Positions 7,539-14,235 of a DNA stretch of 31,222 nucleotides are shown here, piece by piece. This DNA comes from an uncultured Oxalobacteraceae bacterium (lineage in GTDB: Bacteria > Pseudomonadota > Gammaproteobacteria > Burkholderiales > Burkholderiaceae), in contig CAMLFK010000029.1 of NCBI GenBank assembly GCA_946479255.1, positions 1-31,222 of the forward strand. Reading direction: 5' to 3'. The notes under the pieces are model-generated. The model was given only the letters and a program-made list of their open reading frames with translations, had not been told where the DNA came from and searched no databases. Within the stretch, counting starts at the first letter, position 1, and every line of letters starts with the position of its first letter. The position numbers and the translations under genes were made by a program.

Positions 7539-8007
7539 TTGATTCACCTTCTGGTAACAGTTACCCGAGTCGCGGGGCGGCACCGCATCACTGAGGTACT
7601 CGCCGTACGCGTGCCGCCAGCCGCCTCGATCGAGGAGCGGGTCAGGATCAGAATACGAGGCAGCTGTGCGCTGACTCTTCAGCTGGCGCAAACTTCAGTT
7701 TGCAAATGGGCTGGAATCCTGGCTGATCGTCAGGCACCGTCGTGCCCACTAAGCACGGGTGCGCCGGCAAGGTCAGAATCACGCAGGTGGAATACACGGG
7801 TCGATTTCCCGTCTCGATCCCGACAACAAGGCACTTGTCGTTGAACGGGTGAAGAAAATGGAGCACAGCACCTTGGGCGGCGCCGAACCGGCTTTGCTTG
7901 CTGCCTTCCTTAAGATTGGGCGCCGCCGATCCTTATTATTACTTCCCTTGGCGCTGTGAGTGGCTGACAACGGTGGGGTCAGCCCGGCGCCGTGTTTCGT
8001 CGAACAC
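7539..8007. other. Gene-free stretch of ~470 bases
   Basis: No supported gene is seen here. Short open frames exist on both strands but show no recognisable family, signal peptide or good ribosome-binding site. The stretch holds the upstream region of the lipoprotein gene, with AGAAGGTG just before its start, and an isolated perfect 7-2-7 palindrome at 7688-7703. Near 7965-7985 a TGACAACGGTGGGGTCAGCC segment looks like a degraded intergenic repeat, but this is a weak impression. Confidence 0.5.
7688..7703. repeat. 16-bp palindrome (7-2-7) in gene-free region
   Basis: The sequence GCAAACT-TC-AGTTTGC is a perfect inverted repeat with a 2-base centre. The tiny centre fits a protein-binding site better than a hairpin terminator. 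It lies ~150 bases upstream of the lipoprotein start. No factor can be assigned. Confidence 0.4.
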
Positions 8008-8868
8008 TTACGCGCCCGGGACGTTTGATTTACGCCGGCGCACGCGCAGCGCCCCGATCAGGCCCAGGCCGGCGGCCAGCATGGCATAGGTGGACGGTTC
8101 GGGAATCGCGTTGATCGTACCGGCACTGACGAAGGCGTTGCCCGATAAACCCAGCCTTACCCCTGCCACATCGTCGCTCATGTTGGCGAGCGAGATTGTC
8201 ACCAGCTGCGTGCCTTCGGTGCCGGGATTGGTCACCTGCTGCCCGGCCGCGTGATAGTACCGGGTCAGCTGGTCCACATAGCCCGACCCGGTTCCGCCTT
8301 CCACGTCGATGTTGGCTGTCGACACGCCCTGGCCCGGCATGAGCGGGTCAGCCAGTGGCCCGATCAGCGATTGCAGGGTGAGGTTGAAGGTGAGCGTGAG
8401 CGCGGTGTGCGGCGAGAGCAACATGCTGTAGATATTCGTGGTGAAACTGGCGCTGCCGGTGGCGCCGTTGGTGCCCAGCGCGCTGCTGGTGGCCGAAATA
8501 TCCAAGGTGGTCAGCGAGGTGCCCGAATTACGCACCGCGCCCGTCATGTGCGAAGGGTAAGGCGTCGGCAGCTGGTTGGAATCGAACGCGATGTCGATGG
8601 CGCTCCAGGGCTCCACACCGTGCTCGCCGATGACGGTGCCATCGCCGAAAGCTGTGGGGCTGCCCGTCAGATACGCAGTGACACTATTATATTCAGGGTA
8701 CGAGTTGATATAAGTGAACGATGGTGCGATGCCGTCAGCGACGGCAAGGTCGGTGAGCTTGAACTGGAAGTCGGAGAATGCAATGTGTGCGCTCGCCTGG
8801 GCATGCGCGGTGCTGGAACTGGCGAGCTGGGCGAGCGATAAAGTCAGCAGGGCAAGGATGCGTTTCAT
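8008..8868 (-). CDS. PEP-CTERM sorting-domain protein
   Basis: 286-aa exported protein. The N-terminal signal peptide is MKRILALLTLSLAQLASSS with a cut after AHA (near residue 23). The body is low in Cys and rich in Ser/Thr/Gly/Asn, as expected for a beta-rich extracellular protein. The C-terminus carries the sorting signal: AIPEPSTYAML, a hydrophobic segment AAGLGLIGAL, then the basic tail RVRRRK. Such proteins are recognised by exosortase (EpsH/XrtA type), cleaved at the PEP motif and sent to the surface or exopolysaccharide matrix. AAGGAC lies 3 bases before the ATG at 8868. No exosortase or polysaccharide genes are nearby, so it is an orphan substrate. The body domain is not recognised. 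Confidence 0.88.
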   Translation of the reverse strand: MKRILALLTLSLAQLASSSTAHAQASAHIAFSDFQFKLTDLAVADGIAPSFTYINSYPEYNSVTAYLTGSPTAFGDGTVIGEHGVEPWSAIDIAFDSNQLPTPYPSHMTGAVRNSGTSLTTLDISATSSALGTNGATGSASFTTNIYSMLLSPHTALTLTFNLTLQSLIGPLADPLMPGQGVSTANIDVEGGTGSGYVDQLTRYYHAAGQQVTNPGTEGTQLVTISLANMSDDVAGVRLGLSGNAFVSAGTINAIPEPSTYAMLAAGLGLIGALRVRRRKSNVPGA

Positions 8869-9026
8869 GGTGTCCTTTCGGTTCGGGAATGGGAACCACC
8901 GTGCCGGGCCCGGCCACGATAGTTATTTTCCGAGCAAGTGTGTCATTAAACTAATGCGCTGCCTACACGAATCAAATTGCGTGCGTCTTGATTTTCTACA
9001 ACGCCTGTATCGCGACCGCGCCGAGC

Positions 9027-9572
9027 TCAGGCAATTGTTGAGTTGATTTTTTCTAGAGTAATAGGAAGACTTCTGATCCGCTTGCCCGTCGCGTGGTACA
9101 CCGCGTTTGCAATCGCAGCGGCGACACCGACAACGCCGATCTCGCCGACTCACTTGCCGCCAAGGGCACTTGCCTGCATGTCGGGAATGCCAACGGAGAT
9201 GGCCTGTATCTCCGGCACATCGGCATTGAGCGGCACGGCGTAGTCTGCGAAATTGGCGTTCACGATACGCCCGTCGCGCTGGTCGGCATGACCCGCCTGC
9301 GGCGGAGGCTTCCCGCAAGCGCCGCGTCGTCCACGGTAACTTGCTGTTGGGGCGGTGTCCGCCCAGTTAGCAAGGCGCAGCGTGATCGGGTCCATCTTGA
9401 GTGCGTATGCAAGTTCGTCCATCGCGCTCTCAAGCGCATAGGCACTGGGGTTCTCACCGGGTGCACGTTTCCAGCCAGGCTGCACGGTGTGCACCGGCAC
9501 CACATGCAAGCGCGACGACAGTTGCGGTGTTGCGATGAAGGCCAGGTAGTCGTTCAAATTATGCTCGCTCAT
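9027..9572 (-). pseudogene. Remnant of a molybdopterin-binding aldehyde/xanthine dehydrogenase large subunit
   Basis: Reading the minus strand from 9572, the frame contains RAPGENPSAYALESAMDELA and YALKMDPITLRLANW, then GRIVNANFADYAVPLNADV, all typical of the molybdenum-hydroxylase large subunit (PaoC/YagR/isoquinoline oxidoreductase relatives). The family is normally over 700 aa. Here the N-terminal several hundred residues are missing, and a large internal piece is gone between the LRLANW and GRIVNAN blocks. After ASALGGK the frame meets a TGA (9150-9152) where the family usually has an aromatic or similar residue. Beyond it the same frame continues in clear homology, VGEIGVVGVAAAIANAVYHA then IRSLPITLEK, to a second stop at 9027-9029. 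AGAGGA precedes the ATG at 9572, which may be chance. Confidence 0.8.
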
Positions 9573-9691
9573 TGATGAATCCTCTTTCTAGGTTCATCCG
9601 AATAATACCGCCTAGTAGATCAATCCGGGCAGCATTACAGTGAGCCGGTGGGTTTCGCTCCGTTTTTGACACCACCTAAAAAGGCTGATTT

Positions 9692-10540
9692 ATGAACGAC
9701 AAAAAAGTATGGTTTATCACCGGTGCCAGCCGTGGTTTAGGTACCGACATCGCGCAGCAAGCGCTTGCTGCTGGGCATACCGTTATCGCGACAGGACGCA
9801 ATGCCGAACGCGTGCTACAGGCGGTGGGTGCCCATGACAATCTGTTGACGATAGCGTTGGACGTGACCGATGCGCAGGCCGCTCAACGCGCTGTCCAGGT
9901 GGCTAGCGAGCGTTACGGGCGCATCGATGTGCTGGTTAACAATGCGGGTAATTTCTACGCTGGCTATTTCGAGGAAATAAGCGATGCACAGCTCCGCGCG
10001 CAGATGGAAACCAATTTTTTTGGTCCGCTGAATGTCACCCGCGCGGTCTTGCCTGCGATGCGAGAGAAGCGAAGCGGGCAGGTGATCACGATCACCTCCA
10101 CCGCCGGACTCGTCGGGTCGCCGTTCTGCGCGGCATATGCCGCCTCAAAGTTTGCGCTCGAAGGTTGGATCGAAGCGTTGCGCTTCGACATGGCTCCGTT
10201 CGGCATCGAGCTGATGGCGGTCGAACCGGGATTTTTCCGAACCGAGCTGCTGGTTGAAGGTGCGTCGACGATCTGGCCAGAAATTTCGATCGACGACTAC
10301 GCGGAGCGTACCGCACAGACGATCGGCGCATTAAAGCGAATGAACGGCCAGCAGCCCGGAGATCCAGTCAAGCTTGCCTCTGTACTTGTGCAACTGTCCG
10401 ATTCCGGCAAGCTGCCGGAGCGCTTCATCGCAGGTGCGGACGCCATGGCGGCTGTCGAAGCTAATCTGAAGACGATTCAAGGGCAAATCGACGCCCAGCG
10501 TGACTTGTCCGCGTCGATGTCATTCCAAGGCAGAAAGTAG
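9692..10540 (+). CDS. Short-chain dehydrogenase/reductase
   Basis: 282-aa classical SDR. The NAD(P) motif is ITGASRGLG (~9-17), NNAG occurs near residue 88, the catalytic Ser is in ITSTAG, and YAASK holds the Tyr and Lys. PGFFRTELL is the usual substrate-loop entry. The arginine and threonine in TGASRG and ATGRNAER suggest NADP preference. The length, with an extra C-terminal segment, and the FFGPLNVTRAVLP region match the broad oxidoreductase group annotated only as SDR. It starts just beyond the molybdenum-hydroxylase remnant, transcribed the other way, so it may have lost its partner genes. A weak GG precedes the ATG. The substrate is unknown. Confidence 0.85.
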   Translation: MNDKKVWFITGASRGLGTDIAQQALAAGHTVIATGRNAERVLQAVGAHDNLLTIALDVTDAQAAQRAVQVASERYGRIDVLVNNAGNFYAGYFEEISDAQLRAQMETNFFGPLNVTRAVLPAMREKRSGQVITITSTAGLVGSPFCAAYAASKFALEGWIEALRFDMAPFGIELMAVEPGFFRTELLVEGASTIWPEISIDDYAERTAQTIGALKRMNGQQPGDPVKLASVLVQLSDSGKLPERFIAGADAMAAVEANLKTIQGQIDAQRDLSASMSFQGRK

Positions 10541-10582
10541 GCAATTCAGAGGATGAAGTAGCCCGACACCCGCCACTCCCCG

Positions 10583-12220
10583 TTAGCAGGCTTCCAGGCG
10601 CACCTGGCCCGCGCTGCGGCGGGAGACACCCGCGCCGGCCGGCGCGGCAACGGCCTGCGCAGCGACGGCTGCCGCTGCACCCACATGAAATACGCCGACC
10701 AGCTCGCTCAGGCGCATGGCCTGTTCGTGCAGCGAGCCGGCAGCCGCGGCGGCTTCTTCCACCAAGGCGGCGTTCTGCTGCGTCACCGTATCCATTTCGC
10801 TGACCGCGCCGTTGACCTGGGCGAGGCCTTCGGCCTGCTCGGCGGCGGCCTGGGACATCGAGGTCATCAGGCCGGCCACGCCGGCAATGCTGACCACGAC
10901 TTCTTCCATGGTCTTGCCGGCCTGGTCGACCAGGCGGTTGCCGGCAGCGACCTTTTCTACCGAGGTACTGATCAAAGCACTGATTTCCTTGGCCGCGCTG
11001 GCGCTGCGCTGGGCCAGGTTGCGCACTTCCGAGGCCACGACCGCGAAACCGCGGCCCTGTTCGCCGGCGCGCGCCGCTTCCACCGCGGCATTGAGCGCCA
11101 GGATATTGGTCTGGAAGGCGATGCCGTCGATGACGCTGGTGATGTCGGCGATGCGGCGCGCCGATTCGTCGATCTCACCCATGGTATGGACCACGGCCGC
11201 CACCACCTCGCCGCCTTTGCGCGCCACTGCCGAGGCTGACTGGGCGAGCTGATTGGCTTGCTGGGCGTTCTCGGCACTGGTATTGACCGTGGCCGTCAAT
11301 TGTTCCATTGACGAGGCGGCTTCTTCCAGCGCCCCGGCCTGCCGCTCGGTGCGCGCCGACAGATCCAGGTTGCCGCTGGCGATTTCCTGGGACGCCACGG
11401 TGATCGTCTCAGTGCCGCTGCGCACGTTGGAGACGATGCGCGCCAGGCTGTCGTTCATTTCCTTGAGTGAAGCCATCAGCTTGGCGGTTTCGTCCCGGCC
11501 CTCGATCTTGATGGCGCGGGTCAGATCGCCGCCGGCCACGGCCTGCGCCAGCGCCATGGCCGCATTGAGTGGCGCGGTGATGGAACGGCTGATGCGCCAG
11601 CCGATGGCCACCCCAGCCACCAGCGCCACAATTGCCAGCCCGATCATTGTCAAGCGCGCGCTTTGGAAGGAGGCCTGCGCCGCTGCCAGATTTTCCGCGG
11701 CAGCTTTATCCTGCAAGGCCATGTTTTCGTGAATGATATCTTGCCAGTGCTGGTTTTTCGGGTTGGCCTGGCCGAGCAGGATGGCGGTTGCCTCGGCATC
11801 GCGGTCTTCCTTGGCCAGGGCAAAGACCTGGTCGTTCAAGGGGCGTACCGCCTGCCTGGCGCGGGCCATTTCGGCGCGCAATTCCAGCCCTCGCTGGGAA
11901 CCGGGCATGGCTTCCAGCGCCTTCCAGGCCTCATCGTATTTCGCACGGGCGGCGCTGACCTTCACCATTTCTCGCTCGATCTCGGCCACATCGCTCAGCA
12001 GCACCACGCTGCGCGAAACCCGCGCGACCACGTGGACCGATTGGGACATGGTACTGAGCAATTGCTCCTTGTGGTTGAACTCGTTGACGATGCGGTCCAG
12101 ATTACCCTGAATGCGCTGCATGCCGAGCACACCGCACAATGTGAGCACGGACATCAGCGCCAGCAGCAGCGCGTAGCCCGCGCCCAGGCGCACGCCAATA
12201 TTTAGGTTGTTCAGTTTCAT
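10583..12220 (-). CDS. Methyl-accepting chemotaxis protein
   Basis: 545-aa inner-membrane chemoreceptor. TM1 is at ~13-33 (YALLLALMSVLTLCGVLG). A helical periplasmic four-helix-bundle sensor follows (~35-188), then TM2 at ~192-210 (GLAIVALVAGVAIGW). HAMP begins RISRSITAPLNAA. The long signalling domain has its hairpin tip IDGIAFQTNILALNAAVEAA and continues GRGFAVVASEVRNLAQRS. The C-terminus lacks a CheR-tethering NWETF-type pentapeptide. It is on the same strand as the aromatic operon, 215 bases downstream of the esterase stop, and probably has its own promoter. Sensing of aromatics is possible but nothing in the sensor domain shows it. Confidence 0.93.
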   Translation of the reverse strand: MKLNNLNIGVRLGAGYALLLALMSVLTLCGVLGMQRIQGNLDRIVNEFNHKEQLLSTMSQSVHVVARVSRSVVLLSDVAEIEREMVKVSAARAKYDEAWKALEAMPGSQRGLELRAEMARARQAVRPLNDQVFALAKEDRDAEATAILLGQANPKNQHWQDIIHENMALQDKAAAENLAAAQASFQSARLTMIGLAIVALVAGVAIGWRISRSITAPLNAAMALAQAVAGGDLTRAIKIEGRDETAKLMASLKEMNDSLARIVSNVRSGTETITVASQEIASGNLDLSARTERQAGALEEAASSMEQLTATVNTSAENAQQANQLAQSASAVARKGGEVVAAVVHTMGEIDESARRIADITSVIDGIAFQTNILALNAAVEAARAGEQGRGFAVVASEVRNLAQRSASAAKEISALISTSVEKVAAGNRLVDQAGKTMEEVVVSIAGVAGLMTSMSQAAAEQAEGLAQVNGAVSEMDTVTQQNAALVEEAAAAAGSLHEQAMRLSELVGVFHVGAAAAVAAQAVAAPAGAGVSRRSAGQVRLEAC

Positions 12221-12323
12221 CTTGCTAACCCCATGTAATTACGAAAGTGCGACGAGAAAAACAACGCCAGATGCCGAATGTGCCGGCGCCGTGCAACTCA
12301 GTAACTTGTATTGATATGGGGAA

Positions 12324-12329
12324 ATTATA
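12324..12329 (-). promoter_or_regulatory. Candidate -10 element for the chemoreceptor gene
   Basis: The minus strand reads GGCCTATAATTTCCCC about 100 bases before the chemoreceptor ATG. TATAAT is a perfect sigma-70 -10 box, and GCCTATAA also matches 7 of 8 bases of the FliA -10 consensus. No good -35 of either class is at the right distance, so the sigma factor is undecided. Confidence 0.35.
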
Positions 12330-12390
12330 GGCCGATATTTGTTAAATCATTGTTGTTTATTGGAGTCACTTACATCGCCCATGAAACAAG

Positions 12391-12423
12391 GAAAATATAG
12401 CAACACACTATGTGCTTCGTTGC
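12391..12423 (-). terminator. Possible weak terminator after the esterase gene
   Basis: Downstream of the esterase stop the minus strand has GCAAC and GTTGC arms around an inner CAC/GTG pairing (12400-12423), followed by TATATTTTCC. The stem is imperfect and the T-run broken, so termination of the seven-gene operon here is only tentative. Confidence 0.3.
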
Positions 12424-12435
12424 GCAGGAAGCGGC

Positions 12436-14235
12436 TTAAGGCCACATCAGGGGCCGGAAGTCGTCGGCCTTGCTGCCCGGCTGGTGCTGTTCGGCGAAGT
12501 TTGTGAATTCCGCCTCGCTGACCGGGCTGCCGAAAATCGACCAGCTGAACATGCGCGCGTACAGGCGCATGCGCGCCCCGGGATGCTCGCGCAACGCCGG
12601 TTCGGCGGCCAGCCGCTGCTTGAGCTGCTCCGTATCGAGCCGCAGTTTGCTCATGCGGACGCCGCCGCCGGCGTCGCTGTCGAACAGCATCAGCTTGTCC
12701 GCGTCCTCGTTCGTACTCCAGCGCGGCCAGCGGCCGGGGGGCAGCGTGCCGTGGCGCGCGAAGTGGGTCCAGCAGCTGGCCATGGTGTCCGACACCTGCT
12801 GGCGCGCGGCGCGGTTGCCCTTGGTGGCGCAGCGGAAGGGATCGATTTCGCCTTCCACGTCGCGCATGACGAAGGCCATTTCGAGCGCATGATTGGCGCC
12901 CAGCAGCACCGGTGGATGAATCAGCGGCACATCGGGATACTCGTCCCAGTCGAAACGGTAGACCCAGACGTCGGCGTGGCCGCCGCCGACCATGCTGCTG
13001 GCCGGCTCGTCGACACAGCTTGCCTTCCACAGGTCGGACATATAGCGCCCGTACAAATCGTAGGCGGCGCGGTCGCGGATCAGCGGCAGCTTGCCGAACA
13101 CCAGGCGCACGAATTCCGGATTGTTCGCCATGAACAGCTTGTACTCATCGCGGTTGCTGCCGGTGATCAGCGGCACCGCGTTGTAACGGCTGGCGTCGGC
13201 GAACAGTTCGCGCATCGGCGCCAGCGGCAGCACGTAGCCGTCGCGCAGCACTTGCGGGGTGTCGTAAAAGCCCAGCGGACCGGGCGGGATGGCGGCCAGC
13301 AGCTCGGCCGCCGGAAGCGCGCGCAGCATGCCGGCCAGCTGCGGCGCGGGCGTGGCGTGCGCCGGGCCCAGCCATCGGCGCACGAGTTCGCGCGAACTGT
13401 GTACATGCCCCGGCTCGGCATCGTCGGCAAGATTGCGCGCCTGATCCAGCGTGAAGCTGAGCGTCAGCGGCGACTGGGCGATCGCCTTGTGGAACAGGCC
13501 GGCCGCCAGCGGGCTGGCCAGCAGGCTGTAGACATTCAGGGCGCCGGCCGATTCGCCAAAGATCGTGACATTGCCAGGGTCGCCGCCGAAGGCCGCGATG
13601 TTCTGCCGTACCCACTTGAGCGCCGCGATGAGGTCGAGCGTACCGAAGTTGCCGGAGCGGTCCTCCGGCGAAGCGTCGCCCGGCGAAGCGTCGCCGGCTT
13701 CGAGTTCGGCCAGGCTGAACCAGCCGAAAATGCCGAGCCGGTAGTTCATCGACACCACCACTACCTCGTCTTGTCCGGCCAGGTTGCGCAGTACCGGGAA
13801 GGCCGCCGCGGTGCCGACCGTGTTGGCGCCGCCGTGAATCCAGACCATCACCGGTAGCGGCGCGTCACGCTCGGCCTGCGATGGCATCCTGCGCGGCGCG
13901 AACACGTTGAGCGTGAGGCAGTCTTCCGAGCCGACGATGCGGCCATGTTCCGCGGGCGGCGCACCGATGGTTTCGCCGGCAAACTGCAGGGCGGGCGGTC
14001 CGAATGCCAGCGCCTCCTTTGTCGTTGTCCACGGCAGGGGCGGGCGCGGCGCCTTCCAGCGCAGCGCGCCAACTGGCGGCTGGGCGTAAGGAATGCCCAG
14101 CCAGCCATGGGTATCGTGCTTGTCCGCGATGCCGATTACGGGCCCAAGCGGCGTGAGACGCAGCGAGTCCGGGTCTGCCAGCGGGGCCGCCGGTGCGGGG
14201 CGGCCCTTGATCCATCCGAGCACGGTGTTCAGCAT
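12436..14235 (-). CDS. Type-B carboxylesterase
   Basis: 599-aa alpha/beta-hydrolase of the COesterase family. Motifs are SEDCLTLNVF (~103-111), the oxyanion-hole segment VWIHGGAN (~131-138) and the nucleophile elbow FGESAG with Ser229. It lacks a signal peptide, so it is predicted cytoplasmic. The ATG at 14235 is chosen because AAGGAG sits 8 bases upstream and MLNTVLGW begins the homologous region; the longer frame to 14364 lies inside the RND gene. It overlaps the RND stop by 7 bases, so the two are translationally coupled. At the end of a coniferyl-alcohol operon it probably hydrolyses an ester of the imported aromatic; the ester is unknown. A direct GDASPGDASP duplication near residue 181 reflects a 15-base tandem repeat in the DNA. 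Confidence 0.87.
   Translation of the reverse strand: MLNTVLGWIKGRPAPAAPLADPDSLRLTPLGPVIGIADKHDTHGWLGIPYAQPPVGALRWKAPRPPLPWTTTKEALAFGPPALQFAGETIGAPPAEHGRIVGSEDCLTLNVFAPRRMPSQAERDAPLPVMVWIHGGANTVGTAAAFPVLRNLAGQDEVVVVSMNYRLGIFGWFSLAELEAGDASPGDASPEDRSGNFGTLDLIAALKWVRQNIAAFGGDPGNVTIFGESAGALNVYSLLASPLAAGLFHKAIAQSPLTLSFTLDQARNLADDAEPGHVHSSRELVRRWLGPAHATPAPQLAGMLRALPAAELLAAIPPGPLGFYDTPQVLRDGYVLPLAPMRELFADASRYNAVPLITGSNRDEYKLFMANNPEFVRLVFGKLPLIRDRAAYDLYGRYMSDLWKASCVDEPASSMVGGGHADVWVYRFDWDEYPDVPLIHPPVLLGANHALEMAFVMRDVEGEIDPFRCATKGNRAARQQVSDTMASCWTHFARHGTLPPGRWPRWSTNEDADKLMLFDSDAGGGVRMSKLRLDTEQLKQRLAAEPALREHPGARMRLYARMFSWSIFGSPVSEAEFTNFAEQHQPGSKADDFRPLMWP

Noticed and set aside
7648..7866. 72-codon minus-strand frame with several cysteines
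   Set aside because: No ribosome-binding site, signal peptide or recognisable family; the frame is interrupted context in a gene-free stretch.
8903..8914. 12-base GC palindrome GCCGGGCCCGGC upstream of the PEP-CTERM gene
   Set aside because: Short, pure GC and expected by chance at this base composition; no T-run for a terminator and no partner site.
12324..12340. FliA (sigma-28) promoter for the chemoreceptor
   Set aside because: GCCTATAA resembles the -10 element but no TAAA-type -35 lies at the required distance, so it is listed only as an undecided -10.
13661..13695. Tandem 15-base duplication inside the esterase gene (GDASPGDASP)
   Set aside because: In-frame, in a surface loop before the nucleophile elbow; looks like ordinary slippage variation, not a functional element.
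12412..13857. 481-codon open frame on the plus strand
   Set aside because: Antisense to the carboxylesterase, whose catalytic motifs are clear; no recognisable motif in this frame.
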